The notes under the pieces: generated by a model
Database searches by the model: none
Seen by the model: only the letters and a program-made list of their open reading frames with translations
Told to the model about the DNA's origin: nothing
Assembly (NCBI GenBank): GCA_030645495.1
Contig: JAUSLV010000023.1
Span: 1-35,689 of the forward strand
Length of the DNA stretch: 35,689 nucleotides
From: Actinomycetota bacterium
Lineage (GTDB): Bacteria; Actinomycetota; Acidimicrobiia; Acidimicrobiales; Ilumatobacteraceae
Direction: 5' to 3'
Translations under genes and position numbers: made by a program
Shown: positions 18,783 through 25,377 of the stretch, one piece after another
Layout: every line of letters begins with the position of its first letter
Numbering within the stretch: position 1 is the stretch's first letter

Positions 18783-19017
18783 GCGGCGGCGATGACCTGC
18801 GGGTTGGGCTTCGGCGGGGGGTCCCCACCACGTTGTCATCGGTCACATTGTCACCAATTCCGGCTGCAAACGTGTTAAAACTCCCGTGATTCGGGAACAC
18901 ATACGTCGTCTGGAACGTCATATCCAGTGCGAGGTGTGTTCTCTCGGGTCGAAGGGCTTTGTGCGGGCGCACCAACCAAACCGTGATTCCCCCATCACGG
19001 CTGAGAAGGAGAGGCGC
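18783..19017 (+). promoter_or_regulatory. Intergenic and leader region of the first whiB gene
   Basis: No further gene is supported here. The region holds two TTGTCA copies 15 bp apart (18833-18838, 18848-18853) and a small hairpin TCCCG-n5-CGGGA at 18882-18896. A perfect inverted repeat CCGTGAT-n6-ATCACGG at 18981-19000 lies 5 nt before the ribosome site. The octamer CCGTGATT occurs twice, at 18884 and 18981. These may be operator copies or a folded leader; no -10 is certain. Confidence 0.4.
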
Positions 19018-19290
19018 ATGCAATCGAATTCCCCCTCGGCCGACAGCGACTCCACCACGGCGTGGATGAGCCTCGGCAACTGCCGCAACTACCCGCCGGC
19101 GACGTTCTTCCCCAGTGACGGGGTGGGCGTGGACCGTGCGCGGAAGATCTGCAACGGCTGCCCCGTGCTCGACACCTGCCTCGAATACGCCCTCGACCAG
19201 CGCATCGAACACGGTGTGTGGGGCGGGTGCAGCGAGCGCGAGCGCCGGCGCATCATCAAGCGCCGCAAGGTCGAAGTGTCGGTGCGCTGA
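19018..19290 (+). CDS. WhiB-family iron-sulfur transcription regulator
   Basis: A 90-residue WhiB-like (Wbl) protein. Four cluster-binding cysteines are at C22, C45, C48 and C54 (CxxC in KICNGCPV), followed by the GVWGG turn (66-70) that contacts sigma region 4. A basic tail KRRKVEVSVR could bind DNA. An extra Cys71 follows the GVWGG turn. The ATG at 19018 is preferred over the upstream GTG at 18886 because GAGAAGGAG precedes it and the domain starts soon after. It is convergent with tatA across a shared terminator. Wbl proteins bind a [4Fe-4S] cluster and act with the housekeeping sigma factor; which subfamily this is remains unclear. Confidence 0.92.
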   Translation: MQSNSPSADSDSTTAWMSLGNCRNYPPATFFPSDGVGVDRARKICNGCPVLDTCLEYALDQRIEHGVWGGCSERERRRIIKRRKVEVSVR

Positions 19291-19305
19291 CAACTCCGCC
19301 GAAAA

Positions 19306-19350
19306 CGCGACACGACGCCGGCTGCCCTCGGGCACCGGCGTCGTGTCGCG
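19306..19350. terminator. Bidirectional terminator between whiB and tatA
   Basis: A perfect 16-bp stem (19306-19321 with 19335-19350) encloses a 13-nt loop that itself can fold as TGCC/GGCA. TTTT follows on the minus strand. It lies between the convergent stops at 19290 and 19374, so it probably serves both, best for tatA. Confidence 0.85.
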
Positions 19351-19373
19351 TACGGGGTTCGTACTGGGTCGGT

Positions 19374-19583
19374 TCAGTCGTCGGCCGACGTGTCGGCCTC
19401 GGCCTTCTTCGCCTCGGCGGACTTCGAGGCTTCCTTCTGGCCCTCGGCCAGACCTTCCTTGAATTCCTTCTGCGCCTTGCCCAGGTTCTTGGCCAGCTTC
19501 GGCAGCTGCGAGCCACCGAAGAGCACGAGGACGACGACGAGGATGAGGCCAATCTCAGGCGGGCCGATACCAGAAGCGATCAT
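19374..19583 (-). CDS. tatA: Sec-independent protein translocase subunit TatA
   Basis: A 69-residue TatA: a short N-terminus, one membrane helix (IGLILVVVLVLFGG), the FG hinge, then an amphipathic helix SQLPKLAKNLGKAQKEFKEGL and an acidic/Ala-rich tail. TatA multimers form the pore for folded Tat substrates. The ATG at 19583 is chosen because the helix starts nearby and TAGCAT lies 7 nt upstream; the longer open frame is a shadow. No tatB or tatC is adjacent. Confidence 0.93.
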   Translation of the reverse strand: MIASGIGPPEIGLILVVVLVLFGGSQLPKLAKNLGKAQKEFKEGLAEGQKEASKSAEAKKAEADTSADD

Positions 19584-19590
19584 GCAGAAG

Positions 19591-19596
19591 ATGCTA
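19591..19596 (-). promoter_or_regulatory. tatA: -10 box of leaderless tatA promoter
   Basis: TAGCAT on the minus strand ends 7 nt before the tatA ATG at 19583, and no Shine-Dalgarno sequence is present, so the mRNA is probably leaderless. Confidence 0.5.
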
Positions 19597-19630
19597 GCCG
19601 GGAGCGATTGTGTACGCCGTGCGCGACGGC

Positions 19631-19897
19631 TCAGACGGCCTTGCGGTTGGCCTGGGCACGCTGACGGCGCAGGCGGCGACGCTCGCGCTCGGACAGGCCA
19701 CCCCAGATGCCGAACTTCTCGCCGTTGACGAGTGCGTATTCCAGGCAGTCGTTGCGCACGACGCAGCCACGACATACTTCCTTCGCCTCGCGGGTGGACG
19801 CACCGCGTTCGGGGAAGAAGAGGTCGGGGTCGACGCCGAGGCAGTTCGCCTGATCTTGCCAGTTCCCTTGGGTGTCGGATGTGTGTTCGATGTGCAT
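19631..19897 (-). CDS. whiB2: WhiB2/WhmD-like iron-sulfur transcription regulator
   Basis: An 88-residue Wbl protein with cluster cysteines C19, C42, C45 and C51 (VCRGCVVRNDCLEYAL). It has the GIWGG turn at 63-67 and the SERERRRLRRQR basic tail. DPDLFFPERGASTREAKEVCRGC closely resembles WhiB2/WhmD, the Wbl linked to cell division and septation in mycobacteria and Streptomyces (family knowledge). GGGAGG lies about 9 nt before the ATG at 19897. The long upstream region contains a near-perfect 24-bp palindrome. The gene is separate from the other whiB, with tatA between them. Confidence 0.9.
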   Translation of the reverse strand: MHIEHTSDTQGNWQDQANCLGVDPDLFFPERGASTREAKEVCRGCVVRNDCLEYALVNGEKFGIWGGLSERERRRLRRQRAQANRKAV

Positions 19898-20052
19898 GCG
19901 ATGTGGCCTCCCTGCTCGTCAGGCCTTGCGAGGGTGCCGTTCGACACCCTTGTAATTACATGGGTGTGATTCTCGCCTACCACACCGCCATTGCGCAAGG
20001 GGGGATTTCGAAATATCCCTGACAAGGGGTTTCGCGCGTTGTCACACGCGAC
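19898..20052 (-). promoter_or_regulatory. whiB2 upstream region with 24-bp palindrome
   Basis: The stretch at 19944-19967 is a 24-bp palindrome in which 11 of 12 base pairs match; its centre TGTAATTACA is perfect. A second, AT-rich palindrome ATTTCGAAAT is at 20005-20014, flanked by GGG and CCC. These are plausible operators for a dimeric regulator of whiB2. The first lies 47 nt before the start codon. No firm -10/-35 pair was found. Confidence 0.55.
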
Positions 20053-20084
20053 ACCGCCGCCACCCGGACGCGGGTGGCGGCGGT
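20053..20084 (-). terminator. GC-rich hairpin after the LysM gene
   Basis: A 13-bp stem (20053-20065 with 20072-20084) has a 6-nt loop, 23 nt beyond the LysM protein stop. No T-run follows, so it is a likely but not classical terminator. Confidence 0.65.
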
Positions 20085-20107
20085 CGCGCTGAGTGTGGTG
20101 ACTTCGG

Positions 20108-20974
20108 TCAGTCGATGGACGTGGTGGTCGTGGTCGTGGAGGGCAGTGGCACGATCGCGCCCGCCGGGATCTTGATGATGTCGCCAGGGAACAGCTTGTG
20201 ATCCGTCCCGCCGTTCGGCCACCCGTTGGCGTCGGCGATGGCGGCCGGGCTGACGGCGAACATGTTGGCGATCAGCAGCAGGTAGTCGCCGTGTGCCACC
20301 TCGTAGACCTGCTCCACGTTCGTGACCTCGCCGGGCATCGGCGACATCGGCGTCGTCGAGGAACCGCTCGGTTCACTCGAGGGCGGGACCGTGCTCGATT
20401 CGTCGCAGGGGTCGGTGGTGGAAACGGAGCCGATGGTCGTGGTCGTGACCTCGCCGCTCGCGGTGGAGGAAGTCAACAGAAGCTCCCCGATCGTCGTGTC
20501 CACAACGGCCGGATTGCCAGCGGAGTCGTAGACCACCCTCGGCCAGGTCGCACCCGCGGCGGTGTTGTCGGTGACCTCGCCGACGTTCACGACTTCGCCG
20601 GGCACCGTGGACGACAGGATCGCTTCCGGCAGCGTGGAGGTTCCGCCGGTCCACGGGGGCGGTGCCACCGTCGTGCTCGTGGCGCCGCCGGTCCACGTCA
20701 CCGTGGTCACCGAGAAGTGGGGCCAGGTGGAACTGGGCACGGTGTCGCCACAGCCGGTAGCTGCGTCACCGGGGGTCAGGGGGTCGTCGGCGACGGGGCG
20801 GGTGACGATCCAGCCGAAGCCGGCGACGGCTGGCAGCAGGCCGGCGGCCATCTGCCGCTGGCGGTGACGGCGCACGCGGCGGCGCACTTCGCCGAAGCCA
20901 CGGCCGTGCGTGTCGGCGTGAGCAGCACGTGTGCGCAGGCTCTCGGCGAGGATGGTTTCCAGTTCGTCGCTCAT
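20108..20974 (-). CDS. Membrane protein with cytosolic N-terminus and C-terminal LysM domain, coupled to the ECF sigma gene
   Basis: A 288-residue protein. Residues 1-40 are cytosolic, charged and Arg-rich (MSDELETILAESLRTRAA, then REVRRR-like stretches). One hydrophobic segment is at about 41-58. A long Thr/Ser/Pro/Val-rich extracytoplasmic region follows, with two PGEVxNV copies. A LysM domain at about 222-273 reads YEVAHGDYLLLIANMF, then ANGW and LFPGDIIKIPAG. A Thr-rich tail ends the protein. LysM binds peptidoglycan or chitin-like glycans. The ATG at 20974 overlaps the sigma-factor stop by 4 nt (ATGA). Position and topology are those of an anti-sigma factor, so it may sense the wall and hold the sigma factor; no zinc-binding anti-sigma motif is seen, so this is inference. 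Confidence 0.8.
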   Translation of the reverse strand: MSDELETILAESLRTRAAHADTHGRGFGEVRRRVRRHRQRQMAAGLLPAVAGFGWIVTRPVADDPLTPGDAATGCGDTVPSSTWPHFSVTTVTWTGGATSTTVAPPPWTGGTSTLPEAILSSTVPGEVVNVGEVTDNTAAGATWPRVVYDSAGNPAVVDTTIGELLLTSSTASGEVTTTTIGSVSTTDPCDESSTVPPSSEPSGSSTTPMSPMPGEVTNVEQVYEVAHGDYLLLIANMFAVSPAAIADANGWPNGGTDHKLFPGDIIKIPAGAIVPLPSTTTTTTSID

Positions 20975-21561
20975 GACAACTCCTTCTTCAACAGGGCACG
21001 CGCACGGTGCAACGTGGACTTGACGGTGCCCACGGCGATGCCGAGGGCCTCCGCGATCTCGGGGTCGGAGAGCTGCAGGTAGTAGCGCAGCACCACGGCC
21101 TCCTTCATCGGTGTGCGCAGGGTGCGCACGACATCGGCGATGTGGTCGGCGTGCAACTCGCCGTGCTCGACATACGGGTCGGGTTGGCGGCGCACCAGCT
21201 TGCGGCGGCGTTGCACACGGCGGCAGGCGTTGATCACGCACGTCCGCATGTAGGCCTCGGGCGCCTGCACCCGCGACCACTTCGAGTACGCCTTGGCGAA
21301 CGCGTCTTGCACGGCCTCCTCGGCCAACTCCTGCGTGTCCACCAGCAGGTACGCCATGCGCACCAGCCCGGGGTACATCCGCCGGTACACGGCCTCGATG
21401 TCCTCCACCACGAACACGTCCTGCCCGTCCTCCCCCACCCCCCGCACAGCGGGGTCGGGGCGGGGGGCGGGACGCGCGGGACGAGCGGGGGTGGGGCGCG
21501 AGGCGACCGGCCGGGCCGCGGCGGGGCAAGCCGCGATCAGGGGGTCGATGTGGGCGCTCAT
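20971..21561 (-). CDS. ECF sigma factor, SigE family
   Basis: A 196-residue sigma-70 family protein of the actinobacterial SigE group. Region 2 at about 59-100 has YRRMYPGLVRMAYLLVDT, AEEAVQDAFAKAYSKW. Region 4 at about 148-192 has EAVVLRYYLQLSDPEIAEAL and GTVKSTLHRARALLKK. The first 45 residues are an unusual Ala/Pro/Arg-rich extension, so the true start may lie further in. It overlaps the LysM protein gene by 4 nt. ECF factors usually direct envelope or stress responses, and the partner's LysM domain fits a wall signal. GGAACC, typical of ECF -35 boxes, lies just upstream, suggesting autoregulation. Confidence 0.88.
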   Translation of the reverse strand: MSAHIDPLIAACPAAARPVASRPTPARPARPAPRPDPAVRGVGEDGQDVFVVEDIEAVYRRMYPGLVRMAYLLVDTQELAEEAVQDAFAKAYSKWSRVQAPEAYMRTCVINACRRVQRRRKLVRRQPDPYVEHGELHADHIADVVRTLRTPMKEAVVLRYYLQLSDPEIAEALGIAVGTVKSTLHRARALLKKELS

Positions 21562-21568
21562 ACCTCTA

Positions 21569-21596
21569 CAGAGCCCTCAGCACCCCGAATGGTTCC
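21569..21596 (-). promoter_or_regulatory. Putative ECF-type autoregulated promoter
   Basis: On the minus strand GGAACC occurs at 21596-21591, with a second GGAAC at 21606-21602. GCTCTG lies about 16 nt further on, just before the start codon at 21561. GGAAC is the common -35 of ECF sigma promoters. The -10 is weak, so the call is tentative. Confidence 0.35.
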
Positions 21597-21608
21597 GGGA
21601 AGTTCCGG

Positions 21609-23630
21609 TCAGCCGGCCCGACGGCCGCGGCCGGAGCCTCTGGCCAGGGTCTTCTTGTGCTCGATGAAGTCGACGAGCACATAATCGCCGAGGTTGTCGT
21701 GGTTGGTGAAGAACGCACGGCCACGGTTGATGGACGTGAGCTGCTCGACGAAGTGCTGCAGGCCACGGTCGGCGTCGAGCATGAACGTGTTGATGCGGAT
21801 GCCCTCGCGGGTGCAGCGCACCACCTCGCGCAGCGTGGCCTCGACGGTTTCACGCACGGGCGGGTAGTTGAAGAACGGGTGGCCGTCGGGCGTGATGTGC
21901 GCGGTTGGCTCGCCGTCGGTGATCATGATGATCTGCTTCGTACCGCTCTGGCGGGCCAGCATCTGGCGGGCGAGCGTGAACCCGTGGTGCATGTTGGTGC
22001 CGTAGGCGAAGTCCCAGCTCACCTCGGGCAGTTGCTGGGCGGTGAGCGCGTACGCCGTCTCGCTGAAGCCGACGATGCCCATGAAGTCGCGCGGGAACTG
22101 CGACGTGATCAGCGAGTGCAGGGCTATCGCCACCTTCTTCGCCGGCAGGAAGTTGTCGCGCATCGGCATGCTCATCGACAGGTCGAGCATCAGCACCGTG
22201 GACGAGCGGGTGAGGTGCTCGGTGCGCTCGATCTCGAAGTCGTCGGGTGACAGCTTCACCGGGGTGCCGGCGCCGCCACGCGAGATCGCGTTGCGGATGG
22301 TGCGCTCGAGGTCGAGGTTGAACGGGTCGCCGTACTCGTAGGGCTTGGTGTCGTAGTTGCGCTCGTGGCCCTGCCCCATGCGCGCCACCTGGTGCTGCCC
22401 CGATTTGTCCTTGGCCAGCTTGCTGAAGATGTCGCGCAGCGAGTTGTTGCCGATCTTGCGCAGGCCCTTGGGCGTGAGCTCGAGCTTGCCTTCCTTGTTC
22501 TGGATGAGGCCCGCCTCCTCCAGCATCTTGGTGAGCTCGGCCAGCTTCTCCAGCGACCTCGCCGCGTCGTCGCCCATCAGGTCGCGCACGCGGTCCATGT
22601 CGGCCTCGGCCAGCGCGCCCGGGTTGGTGGCGTTGCGCAGCAGGTTCTCCAGCTGGTCGAGGTCGCTGAGGTCTTGCATCTGCTGCATCGCCTCGCCCAT
22701 GCCCATGCCCTGGTCGCCACGGAACTCGCGTGATTCACCCCAGCCCATCTGCGGGAACATGCCCTGCAGGTTGCGGCCGAGTTGGTCCATCTGCCAGCGC
22801 AGATCCATGTCGTCCATCAGCTGATCGTTGAGCTGCTGCAACTGCGCGCGCTGCTCGGGCGTCATCGAGTTCATCATCTGCTGCATGGCCGCCATCCGCT
22901 TGGCCATGTTCTCCAGCAGCTCCTCCAGCGTCTGCGGGTTCTCGGGGAAGAAGCCGCCGTACTGCTGCATGAACTGCTCGAAGCCGGGGTCTTCGCCGCG
23001 CTGCTGCTTCTCGAGCATCTCGTTGAGCGCGGCCATCATGTCCTTCGTGCGCTGCATGTCTTCCGGAGTCATGTTCTGCATCGCCGACGACATCTGATCC
23101 ACGGCCTGCTGCATCAGTTGCTGACGCAGCTTGTCCATCAGCTCCTCGAAACGCTGCTGCGCCTCGGCACTCTCGAAGTCGTAGGCCTGCAGCTCGCGCA
23201 CCTTGCCGGCCAGGTCGGAGGGCAGCATGTCGAGCCGGAAGTTGCGTTCGGCGGCCGCCTCGCGAGCCGACTGGGCGCGGCGCTCGTCGCCACTGCGCTC
23301 GGCCTCGGCCGTGGCCTGCTCGACGGCGTGGCGCTCTTCGTCGACGATGTCGTCGAGCGCATCGGCGATCTCCTTGTACACACCACCCAGGTCGTGCGTG
23401 TCGAGCCGCTCTTGGCGTTCCTTGCGCAGCTTCTCGAGCATCTCGCGCAGGCCCTGCACGCGCTCGCCGTTCTGGTCGCGCAGGCCTTGCTGCATCAGCT
23501 TGCGCAGCGCCGCGTTCACGTCGCCGTGGTACAGCAGGTCGTCGGTGAGCTGGTCGAACAGGCCATCGGCATCGAGATCGAACCCCTTCTGGGTGCCGTC
23601 CCAGCGCGAGTAGGTAAACCGACCGACCAT
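21609..23630 (-). CDS. VWA-domain protein, likely MoxR partner
   Basis: A 673-residue soluble protein. The first two thirds are helical and rich in Met, Gln, Glu and Arg, with long predicted coiled-coil character (QQLMQQAVDQMSSAMQNM, AKRMAAMQQMMNSM). A C-terminal von Willebrand A domain starts near residue 475 with a complete MIDAS: DLSMSM at about 480, later TDGEPT. This organisation is typical of VWA proteins that partner MoxR ATPases. The MoxR gene lies 1.7 kb away at 25378-26790 on the same strand, with two plus-strand genes between. The ATG at 23630 has TAGGTT 6 nt upstream, so the mRNA is probably leaderless. Chaperone-like assembly or metal insertion is the family role; the client is unknown. 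Confidence 0.85.
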   Translation of the reverse strand: MVGRFTYSRWDGTQKGFDLDADGLFDQLTDDLLYHGDVNAALRKLMQQGLRDQNGERVQGLREMLEKLRKERQERLDTHDLGGVYKEIADALDDIVDEERHAVEQATAEAERSGDERRAQSAREAAAERNFRLDMLPSDLAGKVRELQAYDFESAEAQQRFEELMDKLRQQLMQQAVDQMSSAMQNMTPEDMQRTKDMMAALNEMLEKQQRGEDPGFEQFMQQYGGFFPENPQTLEELLENMAKRMAAMQQMMNSMTPEQRAQLQQLNDQLMDDMDLRWQMDQLGRNLQGMFPQMGWGESREFRGDQGMGMGEAMQQMQDLSDLDQLENLLRNATNPGALAEADMDRVRDLMGDDAARSLEKLAELTKMLEEAGLIQNKEGKLELTPKGLRKIGNNSLRDIFSKLAKDKSGQHQVARMGQGHERNYDTKPYEYGDPFNLDLERTIRNAISRGGAGTPVKLSPDDFEIERTEHLTRSSTVLMLDLSMSMPMRDNFLPAKKVAIALHSLITSQFPRDFMGIVGFSETAYALTAQQLPEVSWDFAYGTNMHHGFTLARQMLARQSGTKQIIMITDGEPTAHITPDGHPFFNYPPVRETVEATLREVVRCTREGIRINTFMLDADRGLQHFVEQLTSINRGRAFFTNHDNLGDYVLVDFIEHKKTLARGSGRGRRAG

Positions 23631-23636
23631 TGCCGC

Positions 23637-23642
23637 AACCTA
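23637..23642 (-). promoter_or_regulatory. -10 box of leaderless promoter for the VWA gene
   Basis: TAGGTT on the minus strand ends 6 nt before the ATG at 23630; no Shine-Dalgarno sequence is visible. Confidence 0.5.
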
Positions 23643-23724
23643 CACCGGTTGACGGCGCACCTGAGGGGTGATGAACAGCAAGTGACGGCTTTGTGAATGC
23701 AATCACGAGGCGGACACGCGGTGC

Positions 23725-23730
23725 TAGAGT
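23725..23730 (+). promoter_or_regulatory. -10 box for the cyclase gene
   Basis: TAGAGT ends 8 nt before the ATG at 23739 and supports that start over the frame's upstream ATG at 23697, which would contain the box. Confidence 0.45.
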
Positions 23731-23738
23731 GCGATGCA

Positions 23739-24290
23739 ATGCGAGTGCCCCGAACCTTCGCCTTCGTCGACCTCTCCGGGTTCACGAACTACACAGCGGC
23801 CTTCGGCGACGACGCCGCTGGGCGGATCCTCAGCGCGTTCCGCACCCTCACCCGCGAGATCGCCAGCGAACGCGGCGTGCGCATCGCCAAGTGGCTGGGC
23901 GACGGCTGCATGATCGTGTCCGTCGACCAGACGGCATGCATCGCGTTCGCGCTCGAGCTCGAGAACCGGGCCAGCGAGGTGTGCGCTCCCCTCTCACTGC
24001 GGGTGGGCATCGCCACCGGCCACGCGCTGCTGTTCGAAGGCGACGACTACATCGGCTCGGCGGTCAACATGGCCTCCCGCCTGTGCGACGCCGCCGGCCC
24101 GTTCGAAGTGCTGCTGCCAACGATGCAGATCGAGCGCCTGCCCGAGGGCATCACCGCGCAGACGCACGGCGACCTCGAACTGCGCGGGTTCCCCGGCCCC
24201 ATCTCGGTGGTCGAGCTCAGCGGTCGGCCGGCCCTCACCAGTGGCACCGACACGGGTGAGTTGTGGACCCGCAGTCCGTTCCTCACCTGA
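23739..24290 (+). CDS. Stand-alone class III adenylate/guanylate cyclase domain protein
   Basis: A 183-residue cytosolic protein consisting almost only of a class III nucleotide cyclase homology domain. Asp11 in FVDLSGFT and Asp55 in KWLGDG are the two metal-binding residues. Lys51 may help select the base. The VNMASRL segment carries the Asn and Arg of the transition-state site. All essential residues appear present, so it should be active as a dimer, making cAMP or cGMP. No sensor domain is attached. Its 3' end overlaps the next gene by 28 nt in another frame, so the two are translated together. Confidence 0.85.
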   Translation: MRVPRTFAFVDLSGFTNYTAAFGDDAAGRILSAFRTLTREIASERGVRIAKWLGDGCMIVSVDQTACIAFALELENRASEVCAPLSLRVGIATGHALLFEGDDYIGSAVNMASRLCDAAGPFEVLLPTMQIERLPEGITAQTHGDLELRGFPGPISVVELSGRPALTSGTDTGELWTRSPFLT

Positions 24291-25351
24291 CCAGCACCTC
24301 GTCGCTGCTCAGCGGCACGTCGCTCGCCAGCGGCCTGGTCATCACCGATCGCGAACCCGAGCCCGAGCCGGGGCCGCCGATCGAAGTGGCCCGTGCACCG
24401 ATCAGCCGCGGCGCAGTCATCGCCACCGCCGCCAGCGATCAGGAGCGCCTGCACGACGACCTCGCCTTCGCGGCCGAGATCGGCCTCACCCACGTGCGCC
24501 TCGATGTGCCGTGGATGCTGGCGCAACCCAAGGCCGGGCGCACCGACGGCGGAGTGATGGAGTCGATCCACGCCGCCGCGCTCACCGCCCGCAGCCTTGG
24601 CCTGCAGCCGTGGTTCCGCCTGCTGCAGGCCGAGGTGCCGCACTGGTTCGACGATGAGGGCGGGTTCACCGACGACCGGGTGGCCGGCCTGTGGTGGCCC
24701 CGCTGGGTGGAGGCCGTCGCCGAACAACTCGGCGAGGTGGCGGCCGGATGGGTGCCGTTCGAGGCGCCGTTCGCGATGGCGCAACGGATCGAGCCCTCAG
24801 ACCCGCGCAAGCACGGTGAGCTGACCCACAACCTGGTGATCGCGTGGCGCGACGCGTGGCGCATCCTGCGCGGCGGCCCGCCCGTGGCCACCTCGCTCGA
24901 CGTGCTCACCGAACGGCCCACCGGCCCGAGCCAACGCGACACCGACGAAGCTCGCCGCCGCGACCAGCTGCGCTGGGGCCTGTGGTTGAACGGCCTGTCG
25001 AACGGCAACGTCAGCATCCCCGGGCGCTACGACCGCGAACTGCCCGACCTCGCCGGCGCGTGCGACATCCTCGGGCTGGCAGTGCGCGGCGACGTAGCGA
25101 ACGTGCTCGACCGGGCCGCCGATCAGGGGCCTGAGCGACCGTTGGCGATCACGTTCCGGCCCACCGGCGCAACCGACAGCGAACGTGCCGACTCGATCGC
25201 AGCGATGTGGCGCGATGTGCGACGCGCCGAGGGCAGCTACGACATCGCCTCGGTGACGATCACTCCCCTGCTCGACGCGCCCGGCCGACTGGGCCTGGCC
25301 ACCGACGGGCGGCGTCTCAAGGACGCCGGCGAGGCCTTCCTCGCCGGCTGA
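24263..25351 (+). CDS. GH1-like protein lacking the catalytic nucleophile (predicted pseudoenzyme)
   Basis: A 362-residue TIM-barrel protein related to glycoside hydrolase family 1. The order of GH1 landmarks is kept: DDLAFAAEIGLTHVRLDVPW, GLQPWFRLLQAEVPHWF, a GGF segment, then the two catalytic ends. The first, TxNEP in the family, reads VPFEAP (E167 kept, Asn lost). The second, normally ITENG, reads ITFRPTG, so the nucleophile Glu is replaced by Phe. Hydrolysis by the usual mechanism is not expected; it may bind a sugar or have another role. GTG at 24263 is the only good start and overlaps the cyclase gene by 28 nt. Confidence 0.65.
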   Translation: MDPQSVPHLTSTSSLLSGTSLASGLVITDREPEPEPGPPIEVARAPISRGAVIATAASDQERLHDDLAFAAEIGLTHVRLDVPWMLAQPKAGRTDGGVMESIHAAALTARSLGLQPWFRLLQAEVPHWFDDEGGFTDDRVAGLWWPRWVEAVAEQLGEVAAGWVPFEAPFAMAQRIEPSDPRKHGELTHNLVIAWRDAWRILRGGPPVATSLDVLTERPTGPSQRDTDEARRRDQLRWGLWLNGLSNGNVSIPGRYDRELPDLAGACDILGLAVRGDVANVLDRAADQGPERPLAITFRPTGATDSERADSIAAMWRDVRRAEGSYDIASVTITPLLDAPGRLGLATDGRRLKDAGEAFLAG

Positions 25352-25377
25352 CGACCCCACCTCCACCCTCGCGTGGC

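Noticed and set aside
16916-18889. 657-codon plus-strand frame opposite ppk
   Set aside because: It is a shadow of ppk; composition (His, Gln, Val, Gly) is unlike real proteins and no motif is seen.
18727-19335. Minus-strand frame covering the first whiB gene
   Set aside because: The plus-strand WhiB has all cysteines and a ribosome site; the minus frame has neither a domain nor a start signal.
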